Assembly (NCBI GenBank): GCA_045591095.1 | Contig: JAZNSF010000005.1 | Span: 1-44,704 of the forward strand | Direction of reading: 5' to 3' | Origin: SIG440 sp045591095 | GTDB taxonomy: Bacteria > Bacillota > Clostridia > Monoglobales > Monoglobaceae | DNA: 44,704 nucleotides | In this document: positions 15,084-21,919 of the stretch, in pieces | Layout of the letters: the number at the start of each line of letters is the position of its first letter | How positions within the stretch are numbered: position 1 is the stretch's first letter | Made by a program: the position numbers and the translations under genes | The notes under the pieces: generated by a model | Database searches by the model: none | What the model was told of the DNA's origin: nothing | What the model saw: only the letters and a program-made list of their open reading frames with translations

Positions 15084-16475
15084 TTGGATTTATCAAAAGG
15101 GGCGGTAGTTCAGGTTATGGGACCGGTGGTGGACGTAAGGTTCAGCGAAAGTTCTTTGCCGGATATATTTAATGCTCTTAAAATAGAGAGCGATAAAAAG
15201 ACAATTGTTTTGGAGGTAGCTCAGCATATTGGGAGCGGCATTGTAAGATGTATTGCGATGGAATCAACCGATGGGCTTTCTAGAGGAGTAGAGGTGCTGG
15301 ACACAGGTGCGCCTATCAAAGTCCCTGTAGGACGAGAGACCCTTGGCAGAATTTTCAATGTGCTTGGAAACCCCGTTGATAATAAGCCTAAACCCAAAAC
15401 TGAGGAATGGGAGATACATCGCGAGGCCCCAAAGTACAGCGAAATTTCGCCGTCAAGGGAGCTGCTTGAAACAGGGATAAAAGTTATTGATCTTATGTGC
15501 CCGTTTTCCAAAGGCGGCAAGATTGGGCTGTTTGGTGGTGCCGGAGTAGGAAAAACCGTTTTGATAATGGAGCTTATAAACAATGTGGCAAAAGAGCATG
15601 GGGGGCTCTCTGTGTTTACGGGGGTAGGTGAACGAACCAGGGAGGGAAGTGATTTATACAGCGAAATGGGCGAATCGGGAGTTTTGAAAAATACCACCTT
15701 GGTATACGGGCAAATGAACGAGCCGCCCGGAGCAAGAATGAGGGTGGCACTTTCGGGTCTTACCATGGCAGAATATTTCCGCGAAGAAGAAGGTCAGGAT
15801 GTTCTTCTTTTTATAGACAATATTTTCAGGTTCACTCAGGCAGGCTCCGAGGTTTCGGCTCTTCTTGGCAGAGTGCCGTCTGCTGTTGGCTATCAGCCTA
15901 CTCTTGCTAATGAAATGGGTATGCTTCAGGAGCGGATTACATCTACAGAAAACGGCTCTATAACCTCCATACAAGCGGTGTATGTTCCGGCAGACGACCT
16001 TACCGACCCTGCACCGGTAGCGACTTTTGCTCATCTTGATGCAACCACAGTTCTTTCGCGAAGTATCGCTTCCCAAGGTATATATCCGGCGGTTGACCCG
16101 CTTGAGTCAACAAGCAGAATACTGTCCTCCGAAATTTTGGGAGACGAGCATTATAGGACTGCCCGTGAAGTTCAAAGGATTCTGCAACGCTACAGGGAAC
16201 TTATGGATATAATTGCCATTATGGGTATGGACGAGCTTTCGGAGGAGGATAAAATTCTGGTACAGCGTGCCAGAAAGCTGCAGAGGTTTTTGTCACAGCC
16301 TTTTCATGTTTCAGAAAAATTTATTGGAATCAAAGGAACGTACGTTCCGCTATCCGAGACAATACGTGGATTTAAAGAGATTATCGAAGGCAAGCACGAC
16401 GACCTACCTGAATCGGCATTTTTGTTTGTTGGGACAATTGATGAGGCCCGGGAAAAGGCAAAGAGGGTGGATTGA
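15084..16475 (+). CDS. atpD: F0F1 ATP synthase subunit beta
   Basis: A 463-residue catalytic subunit. Walker A GGAGVGKT, the GERTREG segment with the catalytic glutamate, the DNIFRFTQAGSEVSALLGR Walker B region and the DELSEEDK motif of the DELSEED loop are all seen. Translation starts at TTG 15084, set by a perfect AGGAGG at 15071-15076; no ATG in frame lies near. The longer frame from 15051 has no ribosome binding site and overlaps atpG. The stop overlaps the atpC start (TGATG). Confidence 0.97.
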   Translation: MDLSKGAVVQVMGPVVDVRFSESSLPDIFNALKIESDKKTIVLEVAQHIGSGIVRCIAMESTDGLSRGVEVLDTGAPIKVPVGRETLGRIFNVLGNPVDNKPKPKTEEWEIHREAPKYSEISPSRELLETGIKVIDLMCPFSKGGKIGLFGGAGVGKTVLIMELINNVAKEHGGLSVFTGVGERTREGSDLYSEMGESGVLKNTTLVYGQMNEPPGARMRVALSGLTMAEYFREEEGQDVLLFIDNIFRFTQAGSEVSALLGRVPSAVGYQPTLANEMGMLQERITSTENGSITSIQAVYVPADDLTDPAPVATFAHLDATTVLSRSIASQGIYPAVDPLESTSRILSSEILGDEHYRTAREVQRILQRYRELMDIIAIMGMDELSEEDKILVQRARKLQRFLSQPFHVSEKFIGIKGTYVPLSETIRGFKEIIEGKHDDLPESAFLFVGTIDEAREKAKRVD

Positions 16476-16726
16476 TGAAAAGTTTTAGTCTTAAAATTTT
16501 TACGCCCGATAACAAACTGTTTGACGGACAGGTAACAAAGGTCTTTTTGCGCGCGGAAAGGGGAGAACTTGCTGTACTTTCGGGGCATATGCCATTAATA
16601 ACAACAATAAAGCCCTGCGAGTGTCGGGTGGATATGGAAGATGGCAGTAATAAAAGTATTATGCTTTCTGGGGGGATTTTGTCGGTATTTAAAGATGGGA
16701 CGACAATAGTAACATATGACATATAA
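16475..16726 (+). CDS. atpC: F0F1 ATP synthase subunit epsilon, short form lacking the C-terminal helices
   Basis: 83 residues against the usual 130-140. The N-terminal beta sandwich is complete (FSLKIFTPDNKLFDGQVTKVFLRAERGELAVLSGHMPLITTIKP...SGGILSVFKDGTTIVTYDI), but the two C-terminal helices that can inhibit ATP hydrolysis are absent: the gene stops right after the sandwich. The stop is followed at once by a terminator, so this looks like a settled short form, not a frameshift. The enzyme probably lacks epsilon-type inhibition. Confidence 0.93.
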   Translation: MKSFSLKIFTPDNKLFDGQVTKVFLRAERGELAVLSGHMPLITTIKPCECRVDMEDGSNKSIMLSGGILSVFKDGTTIVTYDI

Positions 16727-16762
16727 AAAGAGCGCCACTCCGTAAAGGAAGTGACGCTTTTT
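16727..16762. terminator. Bidirectional terminator of the ATP synthase operon and the DtxR-type regulator
   Basis: AAAAGAGCGCCACTCC pairs, with one bulge and one mismatch, with GGAAGTGACGCTTTTT around a short AT-rich loop. It lies between convergent genes and has an A run before and a T run after the stem. Confidence 0.75.
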
Positions 16763-16767
16763 ATAAC

Positions 16768-17178
16768 TTACAGAAGCACGACATCTATGTCTCCCGAACG
16801 TGATGAGGGAGCTTTGTGTTTTTCCAGGTAATATTTGATTTTTGAAAAACTTTCTTCGCTTATTATATGTTCAATAAGGCAGCTGTCCTCGTAAGCGGTT
16901 TCTTCACTAACCCCAAGTGCCATAAGAGCTTCGCCGATAACCATGTGGCGCTCGTATACATTTTCGGCAATATCTCGGCCCTGATTTGTAAGAGTGATAT
17001 AACCTTCCTGGTCGATGGTTATGTAATCATTTTCGCGAAGTGTCTTCATAGCAACAGAAACACTTGGTTTTGAAAATGAAAGCTCGTGAGCGATGTCTAT
17101 GCTGCGCACCTTACCATCTCTCTCGGCTAAGATAAGTATAGTTTCAAGATAATTTTCAATTGATTCGGTATTTTTCAT
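16768..17178 (-). CDS. DtxR/MntR-family metal-dependent transcriptional regulator
   Basis: A 136-residue repressor of metal uptake genes. Residues 1-65 form the winged helix-turn-helix (VRSIDIAHELSFSKPSVSVAMKTLRENDYI) and residues 70-120 the dimerisation and metal domain. The likely metal ligands are E12, H78, C100, E103 and H104. Residue 9 is N where MntR has D and DtxR has M, and C100 is DtxR-like, so Mn versus Fe selectivity cannot be called. ATG 17178 has GAGGTGG upstream; an upstream in-frame start at 17238 falls in the promoter. No transporter is adjacent. Confidence 0.88.
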   Translation of the reverse strand: MKNTESIENYLETILILAERDGKVRSIDIAHELSFSKPSVSVAMKTLRENDYITIDQEGYITLTNQGRDIAENVYERHMVIGEALMALGVSEETAYEDSCLIEHIISEESFSKIKYYLEKHKAPSSRSGDIDVVLL

Positions 17179-17209
17179 TGTTACCACCTCAAAAATATAT
17201 ATTATCGTT

Positions 17210-17238
17210 ATTATACCAAAATGGATGGCGCTTGTCAA
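17210..17238 (-). promoter_or_regulatory. Consensus sigma-A promoter of the DtxR-type regulator
   Basis: On the minus strand TTGACA (17233-17238) and TATAAT (17210-17215) are 17 bases apart, a perfect match to consensus. The -35 starts 4 bases past the stop codon of the small gene upstream. Confidence 0.9.
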
Positions 17239-17241
17239 TAA

Positions 17242-17505
17242 TTATACTTCCATATGATAGATATTGGCTAAAACATCGCGAAGTGTAATGGGATATACTT
17301 CATTTTCGGCAAACCATTTGCAGTATTCCTCTGCTTCTTCACGCGTGAAGAAAAGGTTGCTTGCCGACTGAAAATCTGCACTGTCCTCACTGCTTTCGGC
17401 AAAAATGCCATACCGGCGGTCGGCGTCCGAATCCTTAGTGCAGAATACGTAATAGTTAATTCCGTGCATAGATATTACAAAATCTTTTTCTGCTGTATTA
17501 TTCAT
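17242..17505 (-). CDS. Small conserved clostridial-type protein of unknown function
   Basis: An 87-residue acidic cytoplasmic protein with no signal peptide or membrane segment. It has an N-terminal beta-like stretch (ISMHGINYYVFCTKD, YGIFAE) and a C-terminal helical part (TREEAEEYCKWFAENEVYPITLRDVL). This pattern recalls small clostridial proteins grouped as DUF6514, but I could not check that. ATG 17505 follows GGAGGT. It is transcribed in the same direction as the DtxR-type gene, which nevertheless has its own promoter. Confidence 0.7.
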   Translation of the reverse strand: MNNTAEKDFVISMHGINYYVFCTKDSDADRRYGIFAESSEDSADFQSASNLFFTREEAEEYCKWFAENEVYPITLRDVLANIYHMEV

Positions 17506-17839
17506 AAAAAATACCTCCAAACAAATTTTAAAAGCAGTATAGATAATTTTTACATAAGTTTTTGCTTGTTGGCATATAAAGTCATCGACAAAATTTTACA
17601 AAAAATATAAATCGTCAAAAATGATGTAAAAATAACAAAAAATGTGTATATTATATATTTTTTAAAAATATATTATGTAAACTTAAGGCGTATTCTTATT
17701 ACTTTTAGGGCAAATGGCAGCTGCTTGGAAAGAGGCGGTAAACTTGACGATTTTGGAAATTTGTAGTATTCTTGTAATGGTAAACAGAGAAAGACAATAT
17801 AAATATGTTAACTAGGTTTTGCGTAGGAGGGTATGGCTT
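17506..17839. other. AT-rich divergent intergenic region
   Basis: A 334-base gap between the divergent small gene and the yabM-like gene. It is very AT-rich, and I see one plausible plus-strand promoter (17744-17772). Related CGACAAAATTTTAC-like and CGTCAAAAATGATG-like stretches occur near 17584 and 17612, and their complement TTGACGATTTTGG recurs at 17744. No RNA gene or confident coding frame was found. Confidence 0.5.
17744..17772 (+). promoter_or_regulatory. Probable promoter of the yabM-mazG-rqcP cluster
   Basis: TTGACG (17744-17749) and TATTCT (17767-17772) lie 17 bases apart, about 68 bases before the TTG start of the flippase gene. Confidence 0.5.
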
Positions 17840-19570
17840 TTGAAGGATAAAGAAAATAAGTTCCTAAAAGGTGCTCTGATTTTGGCCGCAGCCAATTTTT
17901 TAGTAAAGATAATCGGTGCATTTTTCAAGGTGCCGCTATATGAGCTTATAGGTAAGGAAGGTAACGGCATCTTTAATGTTGCTTATCAGATATATACATT
18001 TATGTTTATAATTGCAACAGCAGGATTTCCTATTGCGGTTTCAAAAATGGTTGCAGAAAGCGTTGCGTTTGGCGATAAGTACGATGCAAGGCGGATTTTT
18101 GAGACAGCTTTTGTGCTTCTTGGCTCGATAGGTCTTATAGGAAGCATTGTGCTTTTTGCATTTTCGGAAGAGCTTGCGGCGTTTTTAGGTAACCCGGACT
18201 CTGAAATGGGTATAAAGGTTATATCGCCTGCAGTATTTTTTATTTCGATTGTGTCTGCTTATCGTGGGTATTTTCAGGGAAAGCAGAATATGTATCCGAC
18301 AGCCGCATCCGAAGTTGTCGAATCCTCGGCAAAGCTGATTTTAGGTATAATTGCGGCGTTTATCTTTATGAGTATGACTGTGAATACCGGTCTTGGCGCT
18401 ATTTTTGATTTTAACAAAGGCGAGATATCATCAAGCCACTACCGCACAATATATGCGGCAACGGGCGCAATATTTGGTGTGACCTCGGGTACGTTTTTGG
18501 CACTTATTCTTATGATGATTATTTTTACCTGCCGCGAAAAAAAGGTAAAGCCATTGCCAAACAGGCCAATCCGTACACGAAAAAATATACTGAAAAATCT
18601 TGTGCTGATTGCCATTCCCATTACAATAGGTGCATCGGTTTCAAGCCTTACAAGCCTTGTTGACCTTGCGACGATTATGAACAGACTTGTTGTTAATCCA
18701 AACGTGTTTGACCAATATTCACATATATTTGCAAATGGAACTGAGTTTGCAGTGTCAGCTTTGGAAGAGGGATGGGAAGGATTTACGCTTCTTCAAAAAA
18801 AGGCAAATGCTCTTTACGGAATGTATACAGGTCAGGCGCAGACTATGTTCAATCTTCCGCTTACGATTGTTGTGGCGCTTAGTATGAGCATTGTCCCTGC
18901 AATCTCGACTGCTTTGGCCGAAAAGAATTCGAAAGAAGCAAAGACAATAACCGCGAGTGTCCTTAGAATTACTATGCTGTTTGCACTCCCTTGTGCCATG
19001 GGGTTTTTCCTTCTTTCCGAGCCGATTTTAAAAGTGCTTTACAGTGATGCAAATGCGTATCTTTTGCTTCAGAAGCTCGCGGCTGCGGTTGCGTTTGTTG
19101 CACTTGTTTCGGTAAGCAATGCAGTTCTTCAGGCATATGGCAAGGTGTATGTGCCGGTAATAAATATGCTGATTGGCGGCATAGTTAAAGTTTTGATGAA
19201 CTATATGCTGATACCTATTTGGGGGATAGATGCGGCACCGATTGCGACAACTGTTTGCTATGGTGTGATTGCTATTCTTAATATATTCTGCATAATAAAA
19301 ATGCTCAAAGTTAAGCTTAGTTTTTTGTATATGGTTATAAAGCCCGTTTTAGCGTCAATAATAATGGGAGCGGGGGCTATTATAGCTTATAACCTGGTTG
19401 GAAAGATTTTCCCTGGCTCAAGAATAACAACTATTTTTGCAATTGGATTTAGTGCTGTTGTTTATGTTTTTGCACTTATCCTGGTAAGATGTCTTAAAAA
19501 AGAAGACGTTTTAAATTTACCTAAGGGCAAAGAGCTAGCGGCAATTATGGAAAAATACAAGTTGATTTAG
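17840..19570 (+). CDS. MATE/MOP-superfamily flippase, YabM/SpoVB-like
   Basis: A 576-residue polytopic membrane protein with about 14 hydrophobic helices of the polysaccharide/lipid-II flippase group (MurJ, SpoVB, YabM). It begins KGALILAAANFLVKIIGAFFKVPLYELIG, the typical first helix, with repeated charged turns such as YRGYFQGKQNMYPTA. TTG 17840 is the start because AGGAGG lies at 17825-17830; the in-frame TTG at 17819 lies before that site. Being followed by mazG and rqcP reproduces the Firmicute yabM-yabN-yabO order, so I favour a YabM orthologue, probably moving a cell-wall or spore-cortex precursor. Confidence 0.88.
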   Translation: MKDKENKFLKGALILAAANFLVKIIGAFFKVPLYELIGKEGNGIFNVAYQIYTFMFIIATAGFPIAVSKMVAESVAFGDKYDARRIFETAFVLLGSIGLIGSIVLFAFSEELAAFLGNPDSEMGIKVISPAVFFISIVSAYRGYFQGKQNMYPTAASEVVESSAKLILGIIAAFIFMSMTVNTGLGAIFDFNKGEISSSHYRTIYAATGAIFGVTSGTFLALILMMIIFTCREKKVKPLPNRPIRTRKNILKNLVLIAIPITIGASVSSLTSLVDLATIMNRLVVNPNVFDQYSHIFANGTEFAVSALEEGWEGFTLLQKKANALYGMYTGQAQTMFNLPLTIVVALSMSIVPAISTALAEKNSKEAKTITASVLRITMLFALPCAMGFFLLSEPILKVLYSDANAYLLLQKLAAAVAFVALVSVSNAVLQAYGKVYVPVINMLIGGIVKVLMNYMLIPIWGIDAAPIATTVCYGVIAILNIFCIIKMLKVKLSFLYMVIKPVLASIIMGAGAIIAYNLVGKIFPGSRITTIFAIGFSAVVYVFALILVRCLKKEDVLNLPKGKELAAIMEKYKLI

Positions 19571-19579
19571 GAGAATACA

Positions 19580-20269
19580 ATGAAAGAAAAGTATACATTT
19601 AAAGATTTACTGGATATTGTTGAAAAGCTCAGAGGCGAGGGCGGATGTCCATGGGACCGCGAGCAGACTCACGACAGTATAAAACACAATGTAATAGAAG
19701 AAGGCTATGAATTTATAGAAGAGCTTGAAAAAGGCGATTTTTTTAAAATGGCGGACGAAAGCGGAGACCTTTTGCTGCAGGTTGTTTTTCATGCGCAAAT
19801 CGGCAAGGAAAACGGCGAATATGATATAGACGATGTTACTACTCTAGTATGTCAAAAACTTGTGCATCGTCATCCGCACGTTTTTGGAGACCTTGATTTA
19901 AAGGATTCTAATGAGGTGCTTGATACATGGAATCAGATAAAGCGTGACGATCGCGGACAGAAAACTGTCAGTGAAGATATGGAGGGGGTTTCGAAAGGCC
20001 TACCCGCACTGATGCGTGCAGAAAAGGTCCAGGGAAAGGCGGGTAAAAACGGCTATGTTTTCAGCGAGCCCAAAGTTTCGGCAGAGAGTATTGCCAATAT
20101 GATAAGTGTTTTGGGAGACAATGCTCCAAAAGACGTTTTGGGAAAATATATCGGCAAGATGCTTTTTGAGCTTGTTTCGGTTGCAAGGGCTTTCGGCGTG
20201 GATGCAGAAACCGCACTAAGCCAATATACAACCGAGTTTATAAAGGATTTTGGTAAACACGAAGGATAG
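19580..20269 (+). CDS. mazG: Nucleoside triphosphate pyrophosphohydrolase MazG
   Basis: A 229-residue house-cleaning enzyme that hydrolyses NTPs to NMP and PPi. The N-terminal hallmark is LRGEGGCPWDREQTHDSIKHNVIEEGYEFIEEL, followed by the metal-binding EESGD-like helix (DESGDLLLQVVFHAQI, with E and D ligands). A second MazG-like half follows (RAEKVQGKAGKNGYVF and FELVSVARAFGVDAETAL). Unlike Bacillus YabN, no N-terminal methylase domain is fused. GGAGAATACA precedes the ATG. Confidence 0.95.
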   Translation: MKEKYTFKDLLDIVEKLRGEGGCPWDREQTHDSIKHNVIEEGYEFIEELEKGDFFKMADESGDLLLQVVFHAQIGKENGEYDIDDVTTLVCQKLVHRHPHVFGDLDLKDSNEVLDTWNQIKRDDRGQKTVSEDMEGVSKGLPALMRAEKVQGKAGKNGYVFSEPKVSAESIANMISVLGDNAPKDVLGKYIGKMLFELVSVARAFGVDAETALSQYTTEFIKDFGKHEG

Positions 20270-20278
20270 AGGAAGAAT

Positions 20279-20521
20279 ATGAGGATAGATAAATATTTAA
20301 AGGTTTCGAGACTTATAAAGCGTAGGACCGTTGCCAATGAAGCCTGTGACGGTGGCAGGATTTCGGTAAACGGCAAGATTGTCAAGGCGTCTTATGATGT
20401 AAAGGTAGGCGACGAAATGGAGATAAGGTTTGGCGCCCGCACTCTTAAAATACGCATTACTGATGTAAAAGAACAGGTAGGAAAAAGCGATGCGGCAACA
20501 CTTTATGAAGTTTTGCCTTGA
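20279..20521 (+). CDS. rqcP: RqcP/Hsp15-type S4 RNA-binding protein
   Basis: An 80-residue protein made of one S4 domain: MRIDKYLKVSRLIKRRTVANEACDGGRISVNGKIVKASYDVKVGD. In Bacillus the orthologue (YabO) works with RqcH in adding C-terminal alanine tails to stalled nascent chains on 50S subunits. GGAAGAAT precedes the ATG. Bacillus would continue with yabP, yabQ and divIC; here the stop overlaps the pheST promoter instead. Confidence 0.93.
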   Translation: MRIDKYLKVSRLIKRRTVANEACDGGRISVNGKIVKASYDVKVGDEMEIRFGARTLKIRITDVKEQVGKSDAATLYEVLP

Positions 20522-20547
20522 CAAAAGGCTTTAATGTGTGGTATAGT
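20518..20547 (+). promoter_or_regulatory. Promoter of the pheST T-box transcript
   Basis: TTGACA (20518-20523) and TATAGT (20542-20547), 18 bases apart. The -35 overlaps the rqcP stop codon. Confidence 0.85.
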
Positions 20548-20553
20548 AATGTA

Positions 20554-20825
20554 AATGAATTTGTCACACTGTGAAGATGTGTAAGTAGCAATCAAGTAAG
20601 CTTCGAAAGAGAGTATCCGTCATGGGCTGCGAGCGGATATAGAAGAGTTGGTATGTGAATTTCAGCATTGGAGTGTTTTGGCGAAAATCGTTTCCGAGTT
20701 AAGCCGGGCGGTGCGCACGCGACAAAGATGCGCAAAAAAGTGCAAAGAAGTTGTTCTTTGAAGTTGGGTGGTACCACGGGTAAATTATGCTCGTCCCTAT
20801 TTTTTAGGGGCGAGCTTTTATTTTT
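20554..20825 (+). promoter_or_regulatory. T-box leader responding to uncharged tRNA-Phe
   Basis: The T-box sequence GGGTGGTACCACGG is at 20766-20779. The terminator stem is GCTCGTCCCT (20789-20798) with AGGGGCGAGC (20806-20815) and a T run, and the T-box CCACG side can form the antiterminator. In stem I the AGAGAGTA turn is near 20607, and the likely specifier codon is TTC (Phe) at 20661-20663 in a GAAT-TTC-AGC context. It reads tRNA-Phe charging and controls pheST. Confidence 0.95.
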
Positions 20826-20849
20826 GAACTAAAAGAAAGGAAAGTAAGT

Positions 20850-21902
20850 ATGGCAGAGCAAACACTAATGCTTAAAAAAGAGCTTGAAGAAAAGCTTAAA
20901 GCTACAAAAGAGACCACAGAGCTTGAACAAATCCGCGTAGAGTTCTTAGGTAAAAATGGTCTTATCACAGGACTTTTAAAGGGAATGAAGGACCTATCAA
21001 TTGAGGAAAAAAAGACCTTTGGACAAGAGGTGAATATCTTAAAAGATGAAGCGGCAGATATGATTGCTAAAAAGGGCGAAGAACTTAAAAATGCAGAGAT
21101 ACTCGCAGAAATAAACAAAATGCCCGAATTTGATATATCAATGCCTGCAAATTTGGAGAGAGGTTCTTATCACCCGATTACACTGGTTCAGCGTCAGTGC
21201 GAAAAAATCTTTAAGTCAATGGGATTTACCGTTGAGGACTACAGCGAGGTTGTTTCGGACTACGAGTGCTTTGAATCGCTTAATATCCCAAAGCATCACC
21301 CCGCACGTGACATGCAGGATACTTATTATCTTGAAAATGGACAGCTTCTTAAGTCGCAGACATCAGCAGCACAGAATGCGATTTACAAAAAATATAAGGA
21401 CGCACTCATAAATGACGGTGTTCCGATTAAGGCTATCTTCCCCGGAAGATGCTTCAGAAACGAAGCGACAGATGCTTGTCACGAAAATACATTCTTCCAG
21501 ATGGAAGGCGTTATGGTTGACAAGGATATATCTATTTCAAACCTTATATTCTTTATGAAGACCATGCTTTCGGAAGTTTTCCAAAAGGACATAAAGGTAA
21601 GACTTCGACCCGGGTTCTTTCCGTTTGTGGAGCCCGGATTTGAGCTTGACATAAGCTGTCTTATCTGTGGCGGCGAGGGCTGCCCGTCTTGTAAGCACAG
21701 CGGCTGGCTTGAACTTTGTCCCTGCGGTATGATTCACCCTGAGGTTTTAAAGGCAGGCGGCATTGACCCTGACGAATATACCGGTTTTGCATTTGGACTT
21801 GGACTTACACGTCTTGCAATGATGAAGTATGGCGTAAAAGATATAAGAGATTTAAACAGTGGCAGTCTTAAGACATTGTCACAGTTTACTGATGACGAAT
21901 AG
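20850..21902 (+). CDS. pheS: Phenylalanyl-tRNA synthetase alpha subunit
   Basis: A 350-residue class II catalytic subunit of the (alpha-beta)2 enzyme. An N-terminal coiled coil (residues 1-90) is followed by motif 1 (GSYHPITLVQRQCEKIFKSMGF), the Phe-binding and motif 2 region (FPGRCFRNEATDACHENTFFQMEGV) and motif 3 (GFAFGLGLTRLAMMKYGV). A cysteine cluster, CLICGGEGCPSCK, comes before the conserved GWLELCPCGMIHP. AAAGGAAAG precedes the ATG. It is co-transcribed with pheT. Confidence 0.98.
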   Translation: MAEQTLMLKKELEEKLKATKETTELEQIRVEFLGKNGLITGLLKGMKDLSIEEKKTFGQEVNILKDEAADMIAKKGEELKNAEILAEINKMPEFDISMPANLERGSYHPITLVQRQCEKIFKSMGFTVEDYSEVVSDYECFESLNIPKHHPARDMQDTYYLENGQLLKSQTSAAQNAIYKKYKDALINDGVPIKAIFPGRCFRNEATDACHENTFFQMEGVMVDKDISISNLIFFMKTMLSEVFQKDIKVRLRPGFFPFVEPGFELDISCLICGGEGCPSCKHSGWLELCPCGMIHPEVLKAGGIDPDEYTGFAFGLGLTRLAMMKYGVKDIRDLNSGSLKTLSQFTDDE

Positions 21903-21919
21903 GAGAGGGGGAGAATTTT

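Noticed and set aside
17714..17815. 34-codon frame starting ATGGCAGCTGCTTGG before the yabM-like gene
   Set aside because: The ribosome binding site is weak, the frame covers the likely promoter, and the peptide is not recognisable; probably chance.
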